Source of the DNA: Nymphaea colorata
Lineage: Eukaryota; Streptophyta; Magnoliopsida; Nymphaeales; Nymphaeaceae
Direction of reading: 5' to 3'
Length of the DNA stretch: 64,000 nucleotides
Assembly (NCBI RefSeq): GCF_008831285.2
Contig: NC_045140.1
Location: 10,414,505-10,478,504 of the forward strand
Shown here: positions 12,401 through 26,600 of the stretch, piece by piece
Numbering within the stretch: position 1 is the first letter of the stretch
Layout: every line of letters starts with the position of its first letter
Notes under the pieces: generated by a model
Databases searched by the model: none
What the model saw: the letters and a program-made list of their open reading frames with translations, nothing else
What the model was told of the DNA's origin: nothing
Position numbers and translations under genes: made by a program

Positions 12401-15400
12401 AATCTGTTGTTTAGTCATTATCATCATGAGGAATTGTTACCATTTAGAGAATTATCGCTACACATGCATCATGGACCATCCTCGTTACTTATGATCATCA
12501 ACAGTCCTACTTGTCTTCATTCAATATGGGCATCACCAGAGCCTCAAACATCAATACTGACTATGTCACACGGGTACTCCTCCTTAAGAAGAGTACCCGC
12601 AAGATACCGGTATGGTACCGGTACCGGTACGGCCTTGGGTGCGGCAAAGGTGTGGTCAACGCAGCACCGGGTATGATCAACGTACCTGGGATCATTTTTG
12701 TCCATTTTCGGACTCGATCAACTTTGGCAGAGTCCAAAGTTGTCCAGTTTTGATTTAACGCTTTTAAGATTTTAACGTTTTAAACCATTCTAACGTTAAA
12801 ATCTTCGAAAACCCTAAACCCCTGCGAGCGATATCCTTTGTCTTCTTCACTCACCGACTGAGCACCGTGAGCAGCGATCTCTCTCTGGGGCGGCAACCAG
12901 CGACTACAGTAGACGAACGGCGACGACAGGCGGCTACCGGCGACGGCAGGTGGCGAACAGCAACAGTATTTGCTTGCGTTTTATCATTTTTCATTTTCTA
13001 TCAATGCGCTGAGCCTTTCATCGTCTCCGGTGCCAGCAGACGGCGCTTTCCATCATCTCCGGTGCCGGCATACAGCGCTTTTCCGGCAGCTTTCTCTGGT
13101 TCTTCAAATCCCATCTTACAGTCCCTTTCTTTGTTTTATTTATCTATTGTGTGTCGTATTGATTCCGTTTTTACGTTTTTCATTTTCTTTTTGTTCGTTT
13201 TCTCATTACATGTTAGTTTAAAATTTTTAACGATGCATCTTAATTTGGTATGTCTTCTGAATAAGTGAATGTTCCATTGACTGTTTTTATTTGTTTTCTG
13301 TCTCTGTTTTTTTGGTTTCGGTCATCAAGACTCAGCCAGACAGCCACTCAAGGCTTATGAGTGCTGCTAAGCCTGCGATAATGCTATTTTTCTGTTCTAA
13401 CTGTTATGTTTTAATTTTTTAACATTAAAATGATTAAATCAGTATTTTTTGGCTGCAGCCTGTACCGACTTTTACCGTTTTACAGTTTGACTTGTTTAGC
13501 TTGTTTTGTTTACCTGTTTAGCATTTCCTCTTTAGCCATGGCGTGACCTGTTGTCCGACTTTCTGATAACTGTGCTTGTGGTCCAGATTCGGCTAAACTC
13601 GACAGGTTGCTTCTGCGCTTTCACCATTCACACGACCTACCAGTCCGAATAGATCCAGCTGATTCTACGAATTGTTTGTCATAATGTTATTTGTTAATCT
13701 ATTTCAGTATTTCTCTTATGCCCGAGAGCGGTCGATGGGAGGCTGACGGGAATCGTCGACGGGCAGAAGATTTTTCCAGCGGTGAGCATTAATCAGGCAT
13801 TCGACAAAGGCTGGCGGGCGTGGCGGTGAGCAGTGACAACAACCTAAATCAGTGATTTTGACTTTGGATAACTGGGTTTGTGTTTTACAAATCTTTCATT
13901 TTTTTTGTTTCTTACAAATGTTTTCATGCTTAAGAATGTTTCTAAATTTGTATTCATTTTATTACTACATCAATAGATAAGAATGTCAAGAAAGCTTGAT
14001 CAGTCAATCAATGGCTGAAGGTACTGGTGATCACCGTGCTTGTGGTCCAGATTCGACTAAACTCGACAGGTTGCTTCTGCGCTTTCACCATTCACACGCC
14101 CTACCAGTCCGAATAGATCCAGCTGATCTTACGAATTGTTTGTTATAATGTTATTTGTTAATCTATTTCAGTATTTCTCTTATGCCCGAGAGCAGTCGAC
14201 GGGAGGCTGACGGGAGGCTGACGGGAATCGTCGATGGGCAGAAGATTTTTCTTCGACAAAGGCTGGCGGGCGTGGCGGTGAGCAGTGACAACAACCTAAA
14301 TCAGTGATTTTAACTTTGGGTAACTGGGTTTGTATTTTACAAATCTTTCATTTTTTTTTGTTTCTTACAAATGTTTTCATGCTTAAGAATGTTTACAAAT
14401 CTGTATTCATTTTATTACTACATCAATAGATAAGAATGTCAAGAAAGCTTGATCAGTCGATCAATGGCTGAAGGTACTGGTGATCACTGTGCTTGTGGTC
14501 CAGATTCGGCTAAACTCGACAGGTTGCTTCTGCGCTTTCACCATTCACACGCCCTACCAGTCCGAATAGATCCAGATGATCTTACGAATTGTTTGTTATA
14601 ATGTTATTTATTAATCTATTTCAGTATTTCTCTTCTCGAGCCATGCTTTTTCTGTTGCGGATGTTGTTCTTAGTTATATGTCAGTTATTAGTTAATTCCA
14701 TTTCTCCACATAAATTTTTTTGTCTTAAGTTTTACTTTTTAATTTTACAAAATGCCGGTTTTAGTTTTTTGTTTTACAATTATCAATCTCTCATTGCTTG
14801 CTGCAAGAATTATCTAGCAGTCGTGCAATACACTGTCTGCACATGTAGGAAACTAGGTAGATTGGAAAAGGATAAGATGATGCATGGCTACATTTTGAGT
14901 ATTTGACATATTTTTATGATTATATTTATTGACTAGTTATATGTTAAAAATTAAGAATTGCAGAATGCTAAATTTTATAATGCAAAATTCTGTCTAGCTA
15001 ATTTTAATTTGTTGCTTATCTAGTCATTTTTCAATGTTTTTTTTAATTTCTCATTTTATTTTTATATAATTATTAGGATTTTTTATTTATTTTTTAAAAA
15101 TTTGCCGTCTTTTTCCCATTTTATTCCCGAGATATACAACTTTGCCGTATTATACCCATCTTTTTTCTCACCATATAATACCCGTACACGTTTATACGGC
15201 GAAAAATTTCTCGGGTATAATACGGCAAAGTTGTATATCTCAGGAATAAAACGGGAAAATCGAAGCAAATTTTTAAAAAATTTAAAACATTTAATAAATC
15301 CTAAAAATAATAGAAAAGTAAAAAACCATAAAAATACGAAAAAAAGAAAAAAAAAATACGTATAATATGCATATAATACACATTTTTTTCATGTTTTTTA

Positions 15401-17591
15401 TTTTCTGGTGTTTTTTTAAAAAAGACGTGTTTTTTTTACGTTTAATGCGGCTGACACTGTTTTGGCGTATTATACGCGTCTTTTTCCAATAAGATGCGTT
15501 TTTTGTGACAGTGGACTCTGTTCCTCCTATCAATTGTTTCATGTTCATTTCATGTTGAAGCAGCTTGCCCTAAAGTTCACTGAAGGAGGGCAAGATAGGC
15601 AAAACTTCAAGAGCAATAGTGAAGGCATAAAAATCTGGTCCAAGACCGCTAAGAGTCTGCTGTGATTGACAATCGACATTGACCCTTTGCTGATATTCTG
15701 ACATTCCTTCTTCACATATTAAATACATGCCTCTGAAATCTGAGAATAGGTTTCGGCAAGTCTGACCCATAATTGTCTTGTTGTATAGTGACTATAGTCA
15801 TCAGAAAGAGAAATCAACACTTCTTGAGAAAGCGTTGATGTGATATCTGCAACAAGACTTTGATCTTGTTTCATCCATGTTGTAAATTGAGGATTACGAA
15901 TTTCTTGAATGGAAATTGTCTCCCCTCTCTCATTCTTGATCTCTTGTTGAATGAACTATGGTGGGATAGGAATGGACCCATCAAGATGCCCGTACAGATC
16001 TTGACTCCTCATGAAATGAGTGATCTGCCTTTTCCAAGTAAGGTAGTTGGAGTGGTTCAGTTTTTCAGAAATAAAGTGTGGTAAGAAGTTGGATGACATA
16101 CTGGATTGGGAGAAAATATCCATGATAATTTATATATCTATCAATGTAGACATATACTAAGTACTAACAGAAATATAAGAATGTTGTCAAGATAGATGAA
16201 GGATTAGGAACAGAATGTTAGAAGGGGTATAAGAGAAAACGAATCAGGAGATTTCAAGTCTGCTTAAACATTCACTTCGATAGAACCAGCCAAATCTTGC
16301 TCTGATACCATGTAAGATTTTGGGTATCGAACTATAACCCACAATAAGTTTCAGCAAAGAAATGTTTAAGAGAGAGAACAAGAAAAGAAAAATGAGAAAG
16401 GAAGGTGAGTCTTTACATTCTCACGCAACCCACTTATATAATGATCCCTCTACACAATTTACAAGAATCTAGAATGAAACATCACAATAATCTAGAGACT
16501 AAACTAAAGCAGCAGACTAATCTAGAGTCTAGAAAAAAACAATTACAAAAATTACAATCATAACCCTGCGTAGATAAATGTGATCAGACATAGGTGTGTT
16601 GGATCTGGATGAGATTAGATCCAACATCTTATCACACAGGCCTAAGAAAATGAAGTTGAACAAACGACATATACAAACTGAAATATAAACTGAGTAAGAG
16701 AAGGTGGTCCAAATTAACATCTTTGATAAAGACTGGAAGAGTCAAAAGAAGTCATAATTTTTCATAAGGAACGTCCAAGAGAACTCTTTCTTTTGCACCA
16801 AAACTACAAAGAAAATTTAAGAGGTTATTTTCAAGTAGTGCTCATGGTAAACAGTAACAAAGTTTCCTTAATAACAGAGTTCACCATCATTGTTTCTGTT
16901 GCCCATGTAATCCAATCCTTCAAGGAAGTTATACTGCTTGAGTTTAGCGGTTGATTTATATGGATGTAGGGATGACACTGAACAAGTTAGCCTTGAGGTG
17001 GAGAGATACAAACCAGGAAACTGGAAAGAAAGTTGGAAAATTTCATTAAAACTTAGTAGTTGCAAAGTAAAAAAGAGAAAAATCAAAAGCCAAGCGAATG
17101 GCCATGAAAGCAATGCATAAGTATTATGATATGACTAGAGGAATCTGAAAGTTCTGCAGTACCACTTAATTCATCTTTAAGAGGCTTTGTACTAGCTTAT
17201 AAAACAAAAATTGACAATACTCCATGAAAGTTTTGTTAAAATATAAATCCTTCACCAGCACGTTGAAGAGGAGTCTCTTAGGATTCCACCTCCTTGTAGA
17301 ATGTGTTAAAATATTTAATGTCCTTGTAACATGTGAAGAGTCTCCTAGGATTCTATGTTATAGTTAATATCCTTGTTATATGGGAAGTCTCCTAAGATTC
17401 TATGTTGTAGTTAATATCCTTGTAATATGTGAAGTCTCTTAGGTTTCTATGATGTAATTAATGTCCTTGGAGCTTGTGAAATCTCCTAGGATTCTACGAT
17501 TGGAGACTCTTAGAATTCTGAAAATGAGATTATAAATAGAGGCCGTGCAAACCATTTTGGCTACGGCTTCTTCTCCTCAGTTTCTTCTTGT

Positions 17592-17649
<58 letters not shown>

Positions 17650-20600
17650 TGCGTGAGTGTTGTTTTCGGGTTACAGATATTGGTGCTACATTTCTATCAT
17701 GGTATCAGAGCGCCAGGTTACGTTATCTCTACCAAACAAAATGCCCAAACAGGTCTGATCTGGTTAGAACTCTTTTCTCATCTTGTCTCTATCCTGAATT
17801 TACTTTTCTCTTGCGCAATTCTTGTTCCTTTTTCTTCTTGCTTACCAAGGACACATCTTGTTATATCGTGTCTTCTTTCCCTCTCATCTTCTACCTATAT
17901 ACCATTCCTTTCTGCTGTCATGGAAAACCTTTCGCATTCTGGCATGTCCTCAAGTTTTCTTCCTCACCTTATTACCGAAAAACTCAACCATGAGAATTAT
18001 CTGATCTGGAAAAGGCAAATCATGCCTTTCATAAGAAGTCAAGGCCTCTTTGGACATCTCGATGGTTCAACAAAGGCTCCACCAATATCCGTCTTACAGG
18101 AAATAAAAAATGAGGCAGGAGAAGTTATTGATGTTCATGAAGACAACAATCCTGAACATGCTATGTGGATGAGACGTGATCAAAGTCTGGTTGCGTATAT
18201 TTTGTCAACTTTATCTCAACAAGTGTTACTTTCAGTTTCTGATGATTGTACTGCAGAAGAATTATGGGAAACCCTTGCTGATACCTTTTCCCAAATATCA
18301 GAAGCTCGAATTATGTACTTAAAGAAAGAATTTCAGAATTTGAGCAAAGGTTCAACGTCTATCATGGATTATTTGGGGCGTATTAAGGCCGTCGCAGACC
18401 AACTTGCTGCCTCAGGGAATAACATTTCTGATAAGGAAAAGGTGCAGCAAACCTTGAATGGACTTGGGCATGATTATCATGCTTTTATTACAGCTCTTGA
18501 GGTCCTTCCTGTTCTGCCTTCCTTCAACGAACTACAAGGTAAACTTCTCCAACATGAAATGAATATGAAAAGAGTCATTGAAAGGACTGATCAAGGGAAC
18601 TCCCAAAATGTGTTGGCTATGAATGTAAAGTTTGGTAAGAGCCATGGGAACTCCAACCATGGTGGTCGTGGCATTCTACCAACACCACATAACCAAGGTA
18701 TGTCTCCTTTGGATACTTCAAGAAAAATACCAATTTGTTTTCAGTGCAACAAGAAAGGACACATGAAGGCACAATGTTGGTTTAATCCTCAAAATAAAAA
18801 CAAAGGGGTAAGACATGATTATAAACAAGGAGGACAAAGTTCTAAATCCACCGCTGAAGATATGCAACAGCTATTGATGGCCGCATTCTCAAAGATGACT
18901 ATAAAGCAAAATGAGCAGGGAGAATGGTTCTTGGATTCAGGTGCAGCTACCCATGTGACAGGAAATGCAGGTAAATTGACTAACTTATCCCCTCATTACG
19001 GTAGAAGTTGCATTATAACAGGTGATGGAAAATCTCATCCTATTACACATATTGGAAATGCACATATTCCATTGTCATCCTCGTCTCTATCACTGTCTAA
19101 TGTTGTTCTTGCTCCCAATATCAAAAAGAACATCATATCCATTTCTAAACTCATTGATGATACAAGCTCTTCTGTTGAATTCACACCTTCTTCTGTCTAT
19201 GTCAAGGACCTCCAAACGAAGAAAATGTTCGCTAGAGGGGAGCGTCAAGGGAATATGTACGTCCTCAAGGAATGTCTACCCAAGGATTCATCCACTTTTG
19301 ATATAGGATTGAAGACATTTTCTCTTTCTCATAATGCGTCATCAGTGCCAAGTTCTTGCCATTTTCAATCAAAAGTAAGGGGCCCTAACCAATTTTTGGA
19401 GTCTGATTTGTGGCATAGTCGGCTAGGACACTGTGGTCGACATTTCATTGAAAAACTTGTCACAGATAGTCTCATTCCAAGATCAAGTTTACCTCTTACT
19501 TCAAGTGTCAAAAAATGTTCAAGTTGTGGACTTTGTAAGAGTCATGTTTTACCTTTCCATAATATAAATCAAAGGGCTTCCAAACCTTTTGAAACTATTT
19601 TTTCTGATGTATGGGGGTCAGCCCCTATTGATTCCATGTCTGGGTCAAGATATTATGTCTTATTCATTGACTCTTATTCACGTTTCACCTGGATTTACTT
19701 CATGAAACACAAATCAGAAGTACCTCACATATTTCGAAACTTCTATGCCATGATTCAAACTAAATTTTCATCCAATGTGGTGCATTTTCAATGTGATGGA
19801 GGGGGAGAATATTCCTCGCTTGATTTTATTGAATTTCTACGTGAAAAAGGGATAACTAGACAAATTTCCTGCCCTTACACACCACAACAAAATGGTGTAG
19901 TTGAGCGGAAACATCGACATATAGTTGAAAGCGCCATGAGCATGATGCATGATACTAATGTTAAGAAATATGATTTCTTATTGTTGTTATCTCTTAATTA
20001 GGTATTATCTTAGTTAAGAGCTAGTTTAGGATTAGTTAGGAATTAGTTTAGGATTTAGTTTATTTCTTTCTTTTCTCTTTATTTTTTATTTTTTATTTTT
20101 TTATTTTTTTATTATTTCTGCCAAACTAGCCGTTGGCAGTTCCAACAGCTCTATTAAGAGCTGTTGGAACTAGCCCAACGGCTAGTTTAGCTCATCTCTT
20201 CTTATTCTCTCTTATAAATATCCTTGTAACAGTCTTTGTAAAGGAGAAGCTGTGTTTTACAGCCTTTATATTGTTTATTGAATGAGTATTACTCTTCTTC
20301 ACTTGGCCTTAGTGCCTTTTTGGTATTGTATGTATTCTTTGTGACTGTTATAGTCACTTTTCACATGGTATCAGAGACATTGGGCTGATTCTCAAAGCTT
20401 GTTAAAGGCTGCTGCTGAGATTTTATGTTGCTGGTTTGATTGAAGAGATTCTTTGCTGGAGGATATAATTTCTTGAAGGCCTTTTTGCTGCGGTTGCTCA
20501 CCAACTGTTTGGTGAAATTTCTAGAAGAGTTTTTTCTTGACTTCCTTGGAGATTATTGTTTCAAGTATTGCTCTCATGGAAGACTCCAAAGTTTCAATTG

Positions 20601-23600
20601 AAGGAGGAAGCTATTATGCTCCATACAAGCTTGACGGAACCAATTATACACTATGGGCAAAATGTTTGGAAATGCATATCAAAGGAAAATATTTATGGGG
20701 CTTCATAAGAGGTACGTCTATCCCTCCCACTCTCAAGTTGACCAAAATAGAAAATGGGATTGAAAAACAACTAGATGGAGTGGAAAGACAAAATGCTATG
20801 AATGAATATTACAAAAAATTAGACGATTGGGAAGCTAAAAATTCTAGGATTAAAGAATGGATTTATGGAAGTATTGAACCTAGAATTGCCCAAAATCTTA
20901 TGTATTATGAAAAGGCTAGTGAAGTTTGGGAATATCTTAAGGGAATGTTCACCCAAAAAGATATGGCCCGAAAGTATCTTTTGATTCAAAAGGCCCAAAG
21001 TATCAAGCAAGGAGAGAAAAATGTTAGAGAATTTTTCATGGAAATCTCTAGTGTATGGAATGAGTTAGATCAACTAAGTCCCGAACTAGGGTTGGACTGC
21101 AAATGCCATGAGATTAGAAGAAATGAAATAGATGAATTTCGGTTTTTTCAATTCCTTCAAGGGCTACGGCCCGAATTTGAACAAATAAGGTCAGCCCTTC
21201 TTTCTTCATCCTCTCCTCCACTCATTCATGAACTTCTTACAAAGCTAAGTGGAGAGGAAACTAGAATGAAATTATCCAAAGAAATGGATAAAGATAGTGT
21301 TCTTGTCTCAAAACAAGAAGAAGAAAGAGCCTTAGCCGCCTCTAGACCTGGAAACAACATCAAGTCTTTTAGACCTCCTCACTTTAAGAATCAAATTAGA
21401 GGAGAATATAAAGTTATTTGCCACTTTTGTCATGAACCGGGTCACATAAGACCTAGTTGCCCAAAGTTGAACAACAATGAAGGACAATCGCGGAATCTTG
21501 GAGGAAATTTTCTCAAAGGAGGAACTTCATATCCACAAGGAGGGCAACACAACCGGGGAATTTCATTTCCTCAAGGTGGACATTACAACATTAGACAATT
21601 TGATCAAAGAAAGGCCGCAAATGTCACAAATGAAGGATGTGATCTATCATCTATATCCACAACGTTGAATCAAATCATGACAGCCCTTCAACCCATGATC
21701 AAGGAGTCAAATTCCGGAGCACTAGCAACAACGGCATCCATCTCCAACACTCCTGGTATGTTTTCTTGGCTTTTAGATTCTGGTGCATCTTTTCATATGA
21801 CACCAAATATATCATCTTTGACCAAATTTGAAAGAACAAGAAAAGAATCAAATGTTGTTACCGCCGATGGAACTTCTTTAAGTGTTAAAGGGATTGGGAA
21901 TTTTGAAAAAGAATTTGGAAAACAAAAATTTTTTGTTCCAAAAGTTAGTTATGTTCCTAAACTTAATCTTAACTTACTTTCTGTGTCACAAATCTCAGAT
22001 CTTGGATTTGATGTTGTTTTCTCATCAAATAAATGTTTGGTGCAGGATCACCAAACCGGGAGATTGATTGGGGAAGGTTTTAGAAAAGGGGACCTTTACT
22101 ACATGGACAATTTATGCATCCCCAAAGAAAAGTTTTGTCACTATGTTGAAAATGTGGACATCAATGTTTGGCACCAAAGATTAGGTCATCCAAATGTTAG
22201 AAAATTGTCTATGATGAACCCTACCAAGAATATTTGTATTGAAAATTTTAAATGTAATGATTGTATACATGGAAAAATGAAATCTTTATCTTTTGGAGAA
22301 AGGAACTTCTTCTCTTCTTTGCCTTTTGAGCTTGTTCATTCCGATGTATGGGGACCCTCTCCTATCATGTCAAAAGGAGGGCTATCATATTATGTGATCT
22401 TTGTTGATGACTTCACTAGGTATTGTTGGATATATTTCCTAAAACATAAATCCGAAGTTTTTGAGATATTCAAAAATTTTCACATGTTAGTACAAACACA
22501 ATTCAATGCTAAATTAAAAATTTTAAGGACTGATTCCGGAGGTGAATACATTTCAAATGAGTTCGAAAGATATTTGAAAAACTATGGGATAGTCCACCAA
22601 AAATCTTGTCCAAGAACACCTCAACAAAATGGACTTTCAGAAAGAAAACATAGGCACATAATTGAAACAACAAGAACCCTTCTTATTTCCAAAAATGTGC
22701 CTAAAAACTTTTGGGCTGAAACCGCACTTGCCTCTGTTTATCTTATAAACAGAATGCCTTCAAAAGTTTTACATAATACCACTCCGTTTGAAAAATTATT
22801 CAAGTATGAACCCGATTTCAATAGACTTCGTATTTTTGGATGCAAATGTTTTGTTCTTAATGACAAGGCTGATAAGCTAAGTTCAAAAGTTATTGAATGT
22901 GCTTTTATTGGTTATTCTGAAACCCAAAAAGGCTACAAATGTTATGACTCAATTAAAGACAAGATCATTGTCTCAAGGAATGTAAGGTTTTGTGAAGATG
23001 AAAGTGGTTTTAAAAATTGTGGGGAGTCACAACACAATAATGATTATTCCTTTTTATTTAAGTTCCTTTCTCAATGTGATGATGAAATGCATGATGGTGA
23101 TGATAGCAACACTGGTGGTAATGATAGTAGAATGGCCAAGGATATAATCACTTATCATAGAAGAAACCGGCAACAAGAAGTTGGTGAAGAAGAACATCAT
23201 GAGACCATTGATCTCCAACCAACTCAAAGTGGAGAAAACCTTAGGAGATCCACTAGAAATGTAAGACAACCCAATAGGTTTGTGTCTTATGAAACTTTTA
23301 CTCCATCTCATAGAGCTAGAATTAATGCCATTCACTCTCACTTTGAACCTTCTACTTTTAATGAAGCATCCAAATATATTGAGTGGAAGAATGCCATGTT
23401 AGAAGAATTGGATGCCTTGAGAAAAGCCCAAACTTGGGAAATACAAGATTTACCTATAGGGAAAAAGACTATTGGATGCAAGTGGGTATACAAGGTGAAA
23501 ACTAAAAGTGATGGATCCCTAGAAAGGTATAAAGCAAGGCTTGTTGCCAAAGGTTACACTCAAGAATATGGTATTGACTATGAGGAAACATTTGCCCCTG

Positions 23601-26600
23601 TAGCTAGAATGACTACTGTTAGGACCCTTATTGCTTTAGCATCTGTTAAAAACTGGAATATCTATCAAATGGATGTTAAAAATGCCTTTTTAAATGGGGA
23701 TCTTATGGAAGAGGTTTATATGGAAGTACCACCAGGGTTGTCTGTTCCTCAAAGGAAAGTTCTTAGACTTAAGAAGGCTCTTTATGGCCTCAAACAAGCT
23801 CCTAAAGCTTGGTTTGACCGTTTTAATTCTGTTATTTCTGATTATGGGTTTCATTCTTGCTTAACTGACACTGCCTTGTTTGTTAAGTATACTACTGCAG
23901 GTATCATAATTCTTCTACTGTATGTTGATGATATGATCATTACAGGTAGTGATAAGGAAGGTATTAAAGAATGTAAGAAATTACTACAAGAAACTTTTGA
24001 AATGAAAGATTTAGGTTTTCTAACGTACTTCTTGGGTATTGAGGTTGCATACTCTACTAGAGGATATTTTTTGTCACAAACTAAGTTTGCTGCAGAGATC
24101 ATTGCTAAATCAGGCATAACAGATGATAAGGTCACAGAAACTCCTGAAGCAGTAGGAAGCAAGATGAAGATTGATGATGGAGTTCCACTTGCCAATCCCA
24201 CTCCTTACCGACAACTTGTGGGATCCTTGATGTACCTTAGCATCACTCGGCCTGACATTGCTCATGCAGTTCATACTGTGAGTCAATTTCAACATGCTCC
24301 ATCAACCGTTCATATGGGAGCTGTTCTTCGTATCATCAGATATATTAAGGGAACAATAAACAAGGGAGTATTTATGTCTTCCTCTTCCTCCTTGAACTTG
24401 ATTGCTTATACTGATGCTGATTGGGGAGGAGATCCTAATGATAGACACTCAACTACTGGATTTTGTGTTTTTCTAGGAGAATCACTCATCTCATGGAAAT
24501 GCAAAAAGCAACAGAAAGTCTCACTATCCTCTACTGAAGCTGAATATCGAGCCATGGCTTCTACAACTATGGAAATTGTCTGGCTTCGCCAAATGCTCCT
24601 TGATATGGGAATAAAGATAGAAGAACCCACTGATTTATGCTGCGACAACAAGAGTTCTATCTACATTGCCAAGAATCAAACATTCCATGAACGAACAAAG
24701 CATATAGAAATGGACTGTCACTATGTTCGTGAAGAATTTTTGAAGAAGACTATCAAACTTCCATATGTCTCCTCCGAGTTCCAGCTGGCTGATTTCTTCA
24801 CAAAGCCTCTATGTTCTCCCAGATTCAACTTTCTTTTAGATAAACTTTCGGTGATAGCACCGTAAGTTTAAGGGGGGTGTTAAGAAATATGATTTCTTAT
24901 TGTTGTTATCTCTTAATTAGGTATTATCTTAGTTAAGAGCTAGTTTAGGATTAGTTAGGAATTAGTTTAGGATTTAGTTTATTTCTTTCTTTTCTCTTTA
25001 TTTTTTATTTTTTATTTTTTTATTTTTTTATTATTTCTGCCAAACTAGCCGTTGGCAGTTCCAACAGCTCTATTAAGAGCTGTTGGAACTAGCCCAACGG
25101 CTAGTTTAGCTCATCTCTTCTTATTCTCTCTTATAAATATCCTTGTAACAGTCTTTGTAAAGGAGAAGCTGTGTTTTACAGCCTTTATATTGTTTATTGA
25201 ATGAGTATTACTCTTCTTCACTTGGCCTTAGTGCCTTTTTGGTATTGTATGTATTCTTTGTGACTGTTATAGTCACTTTTCACAACTAATGTGCCCATTT
25301 CCTTGTGGACTGAAGCCTTCCATACTGCTGTATACATAATAAATTGTTTGCCTATGACACTCTTGATGTCTAAATCGCCATATTTTACACTCTTAGGCAA
25401 ACAACCTGATTACAAGAACTTGAAGGTTTTTGGTTGTGTATGCTATGTTCACGTTGATGCTGCCTTGAGGAACAAGTTTCAAGACAAAGCTATTCAATGT
25501 AGATTTGTTGGATATGCTGATGAATATAAAGGTTTTCGATGCTATGATCCAACAACTAAACGTATCAAAACTTCAAGAAATGTCATTTTTGATGAACATA
25601 GTTTTGATAATACAAATGAAATGCCTATGACCATTGAATCTTATGATCCCTGGACCAGTACACAGTTATTCAATGCAGATCCTGTTATAGAAAATGATGT
25701 GCCTCAAAGTGAAGATTCAGAGAGAGCAATACAACCGTCGGATATGGCTCAAAGTGAAAATCAAGAAGATCCAACACAGACATTAAGTCATCACGAAAAC
25801 AATAATGAACAGAGCAACGATGCACATCGGTATTCGGGTCTTATCTACAGTCGACGACTAAGGGACAGAGATGCTCACAGTGAAGAAGACAACATGCCCC
25901 ACCTTAGAAGATCCCAACGCATTCGTCATCCCATTCACAGGTGGGTTAGCTATGATTCTTTATCACTTGATTTTCAGTTATTCATGGCAAAAGTTGGCAA
26001 GGAGGAAGAACCTACTTCATTTGATGAAGCATCAAAATCACATCATTGGAGAAAGGCTATGAAAGAAGAAATGGATGCCTTGCATGAATGTGGAACATGG
26101 GAGATCGTTCCGAGGCCACACGAAAAGAACGTAGTGGGCTCCAAATGGGTATACAAAATTAAATACAAACCTGACGGCAGCATAGAAAGACACAAAGCAA
26201 GGTTAGTAGCAAAAGGGTTTACACAACAATATGGAGAAGATTATGATGAGACATTCAGCCCTGTGATCAAAATGGGAACAATTCGCGTGATTATATCATT
26301 GGCAGTTGAATATGGATGGAGACTACATCAAATGGACGTAAAGAATGCTTTTCTTCATGGTGATTTAAGGGAGGAAGTATATATGGAACAACCTCCAGGA
26401 TACACGAAAGGAGACTCTCATGCATGGGTTTGCAAACTAAGAAAATCTATTTATGGACTTAAACAGGCCTCACGTTCGTGGTTTGACAGTTTCTCTTGCA
26501 AGGTTCAAGAATGTGGTTTTCGGAGATGTCCTCTAGATCACTCTCTTTTCATTTATCGAAAGGAAAACATATTTACTTTACTTCTTATATATGTTGATGA

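Larger units (their letters stand above)
19959..25284 (+). mobile_element. Inner Ty1/copia retrotransposon, apparently complete and young
   Basis: 5326 bp. LTRs 19959-20365 and 24878-25284, both 407 bp and identical by eye. Target duplication ACTAA at 19954-19958 and 25285-25289. Primer site TGGTATCAGAGA at 20366-20377; purine tract AAGGGGGG ends at 24877. One uninterrupted polyprotein. It is inserted in the integrase region of the outer copia in the same orientation. It appears structurally able to move on its own. Confidence 0.97.

Noticed and set aside
12867-13268. 133-codon forward frame starting [20 protein letters not shown].
   Set aside because: Composition shifts from GC-rich to a T-rich hydrophobic tail with no family match; it looks like the leader of a repeat, not a gene.
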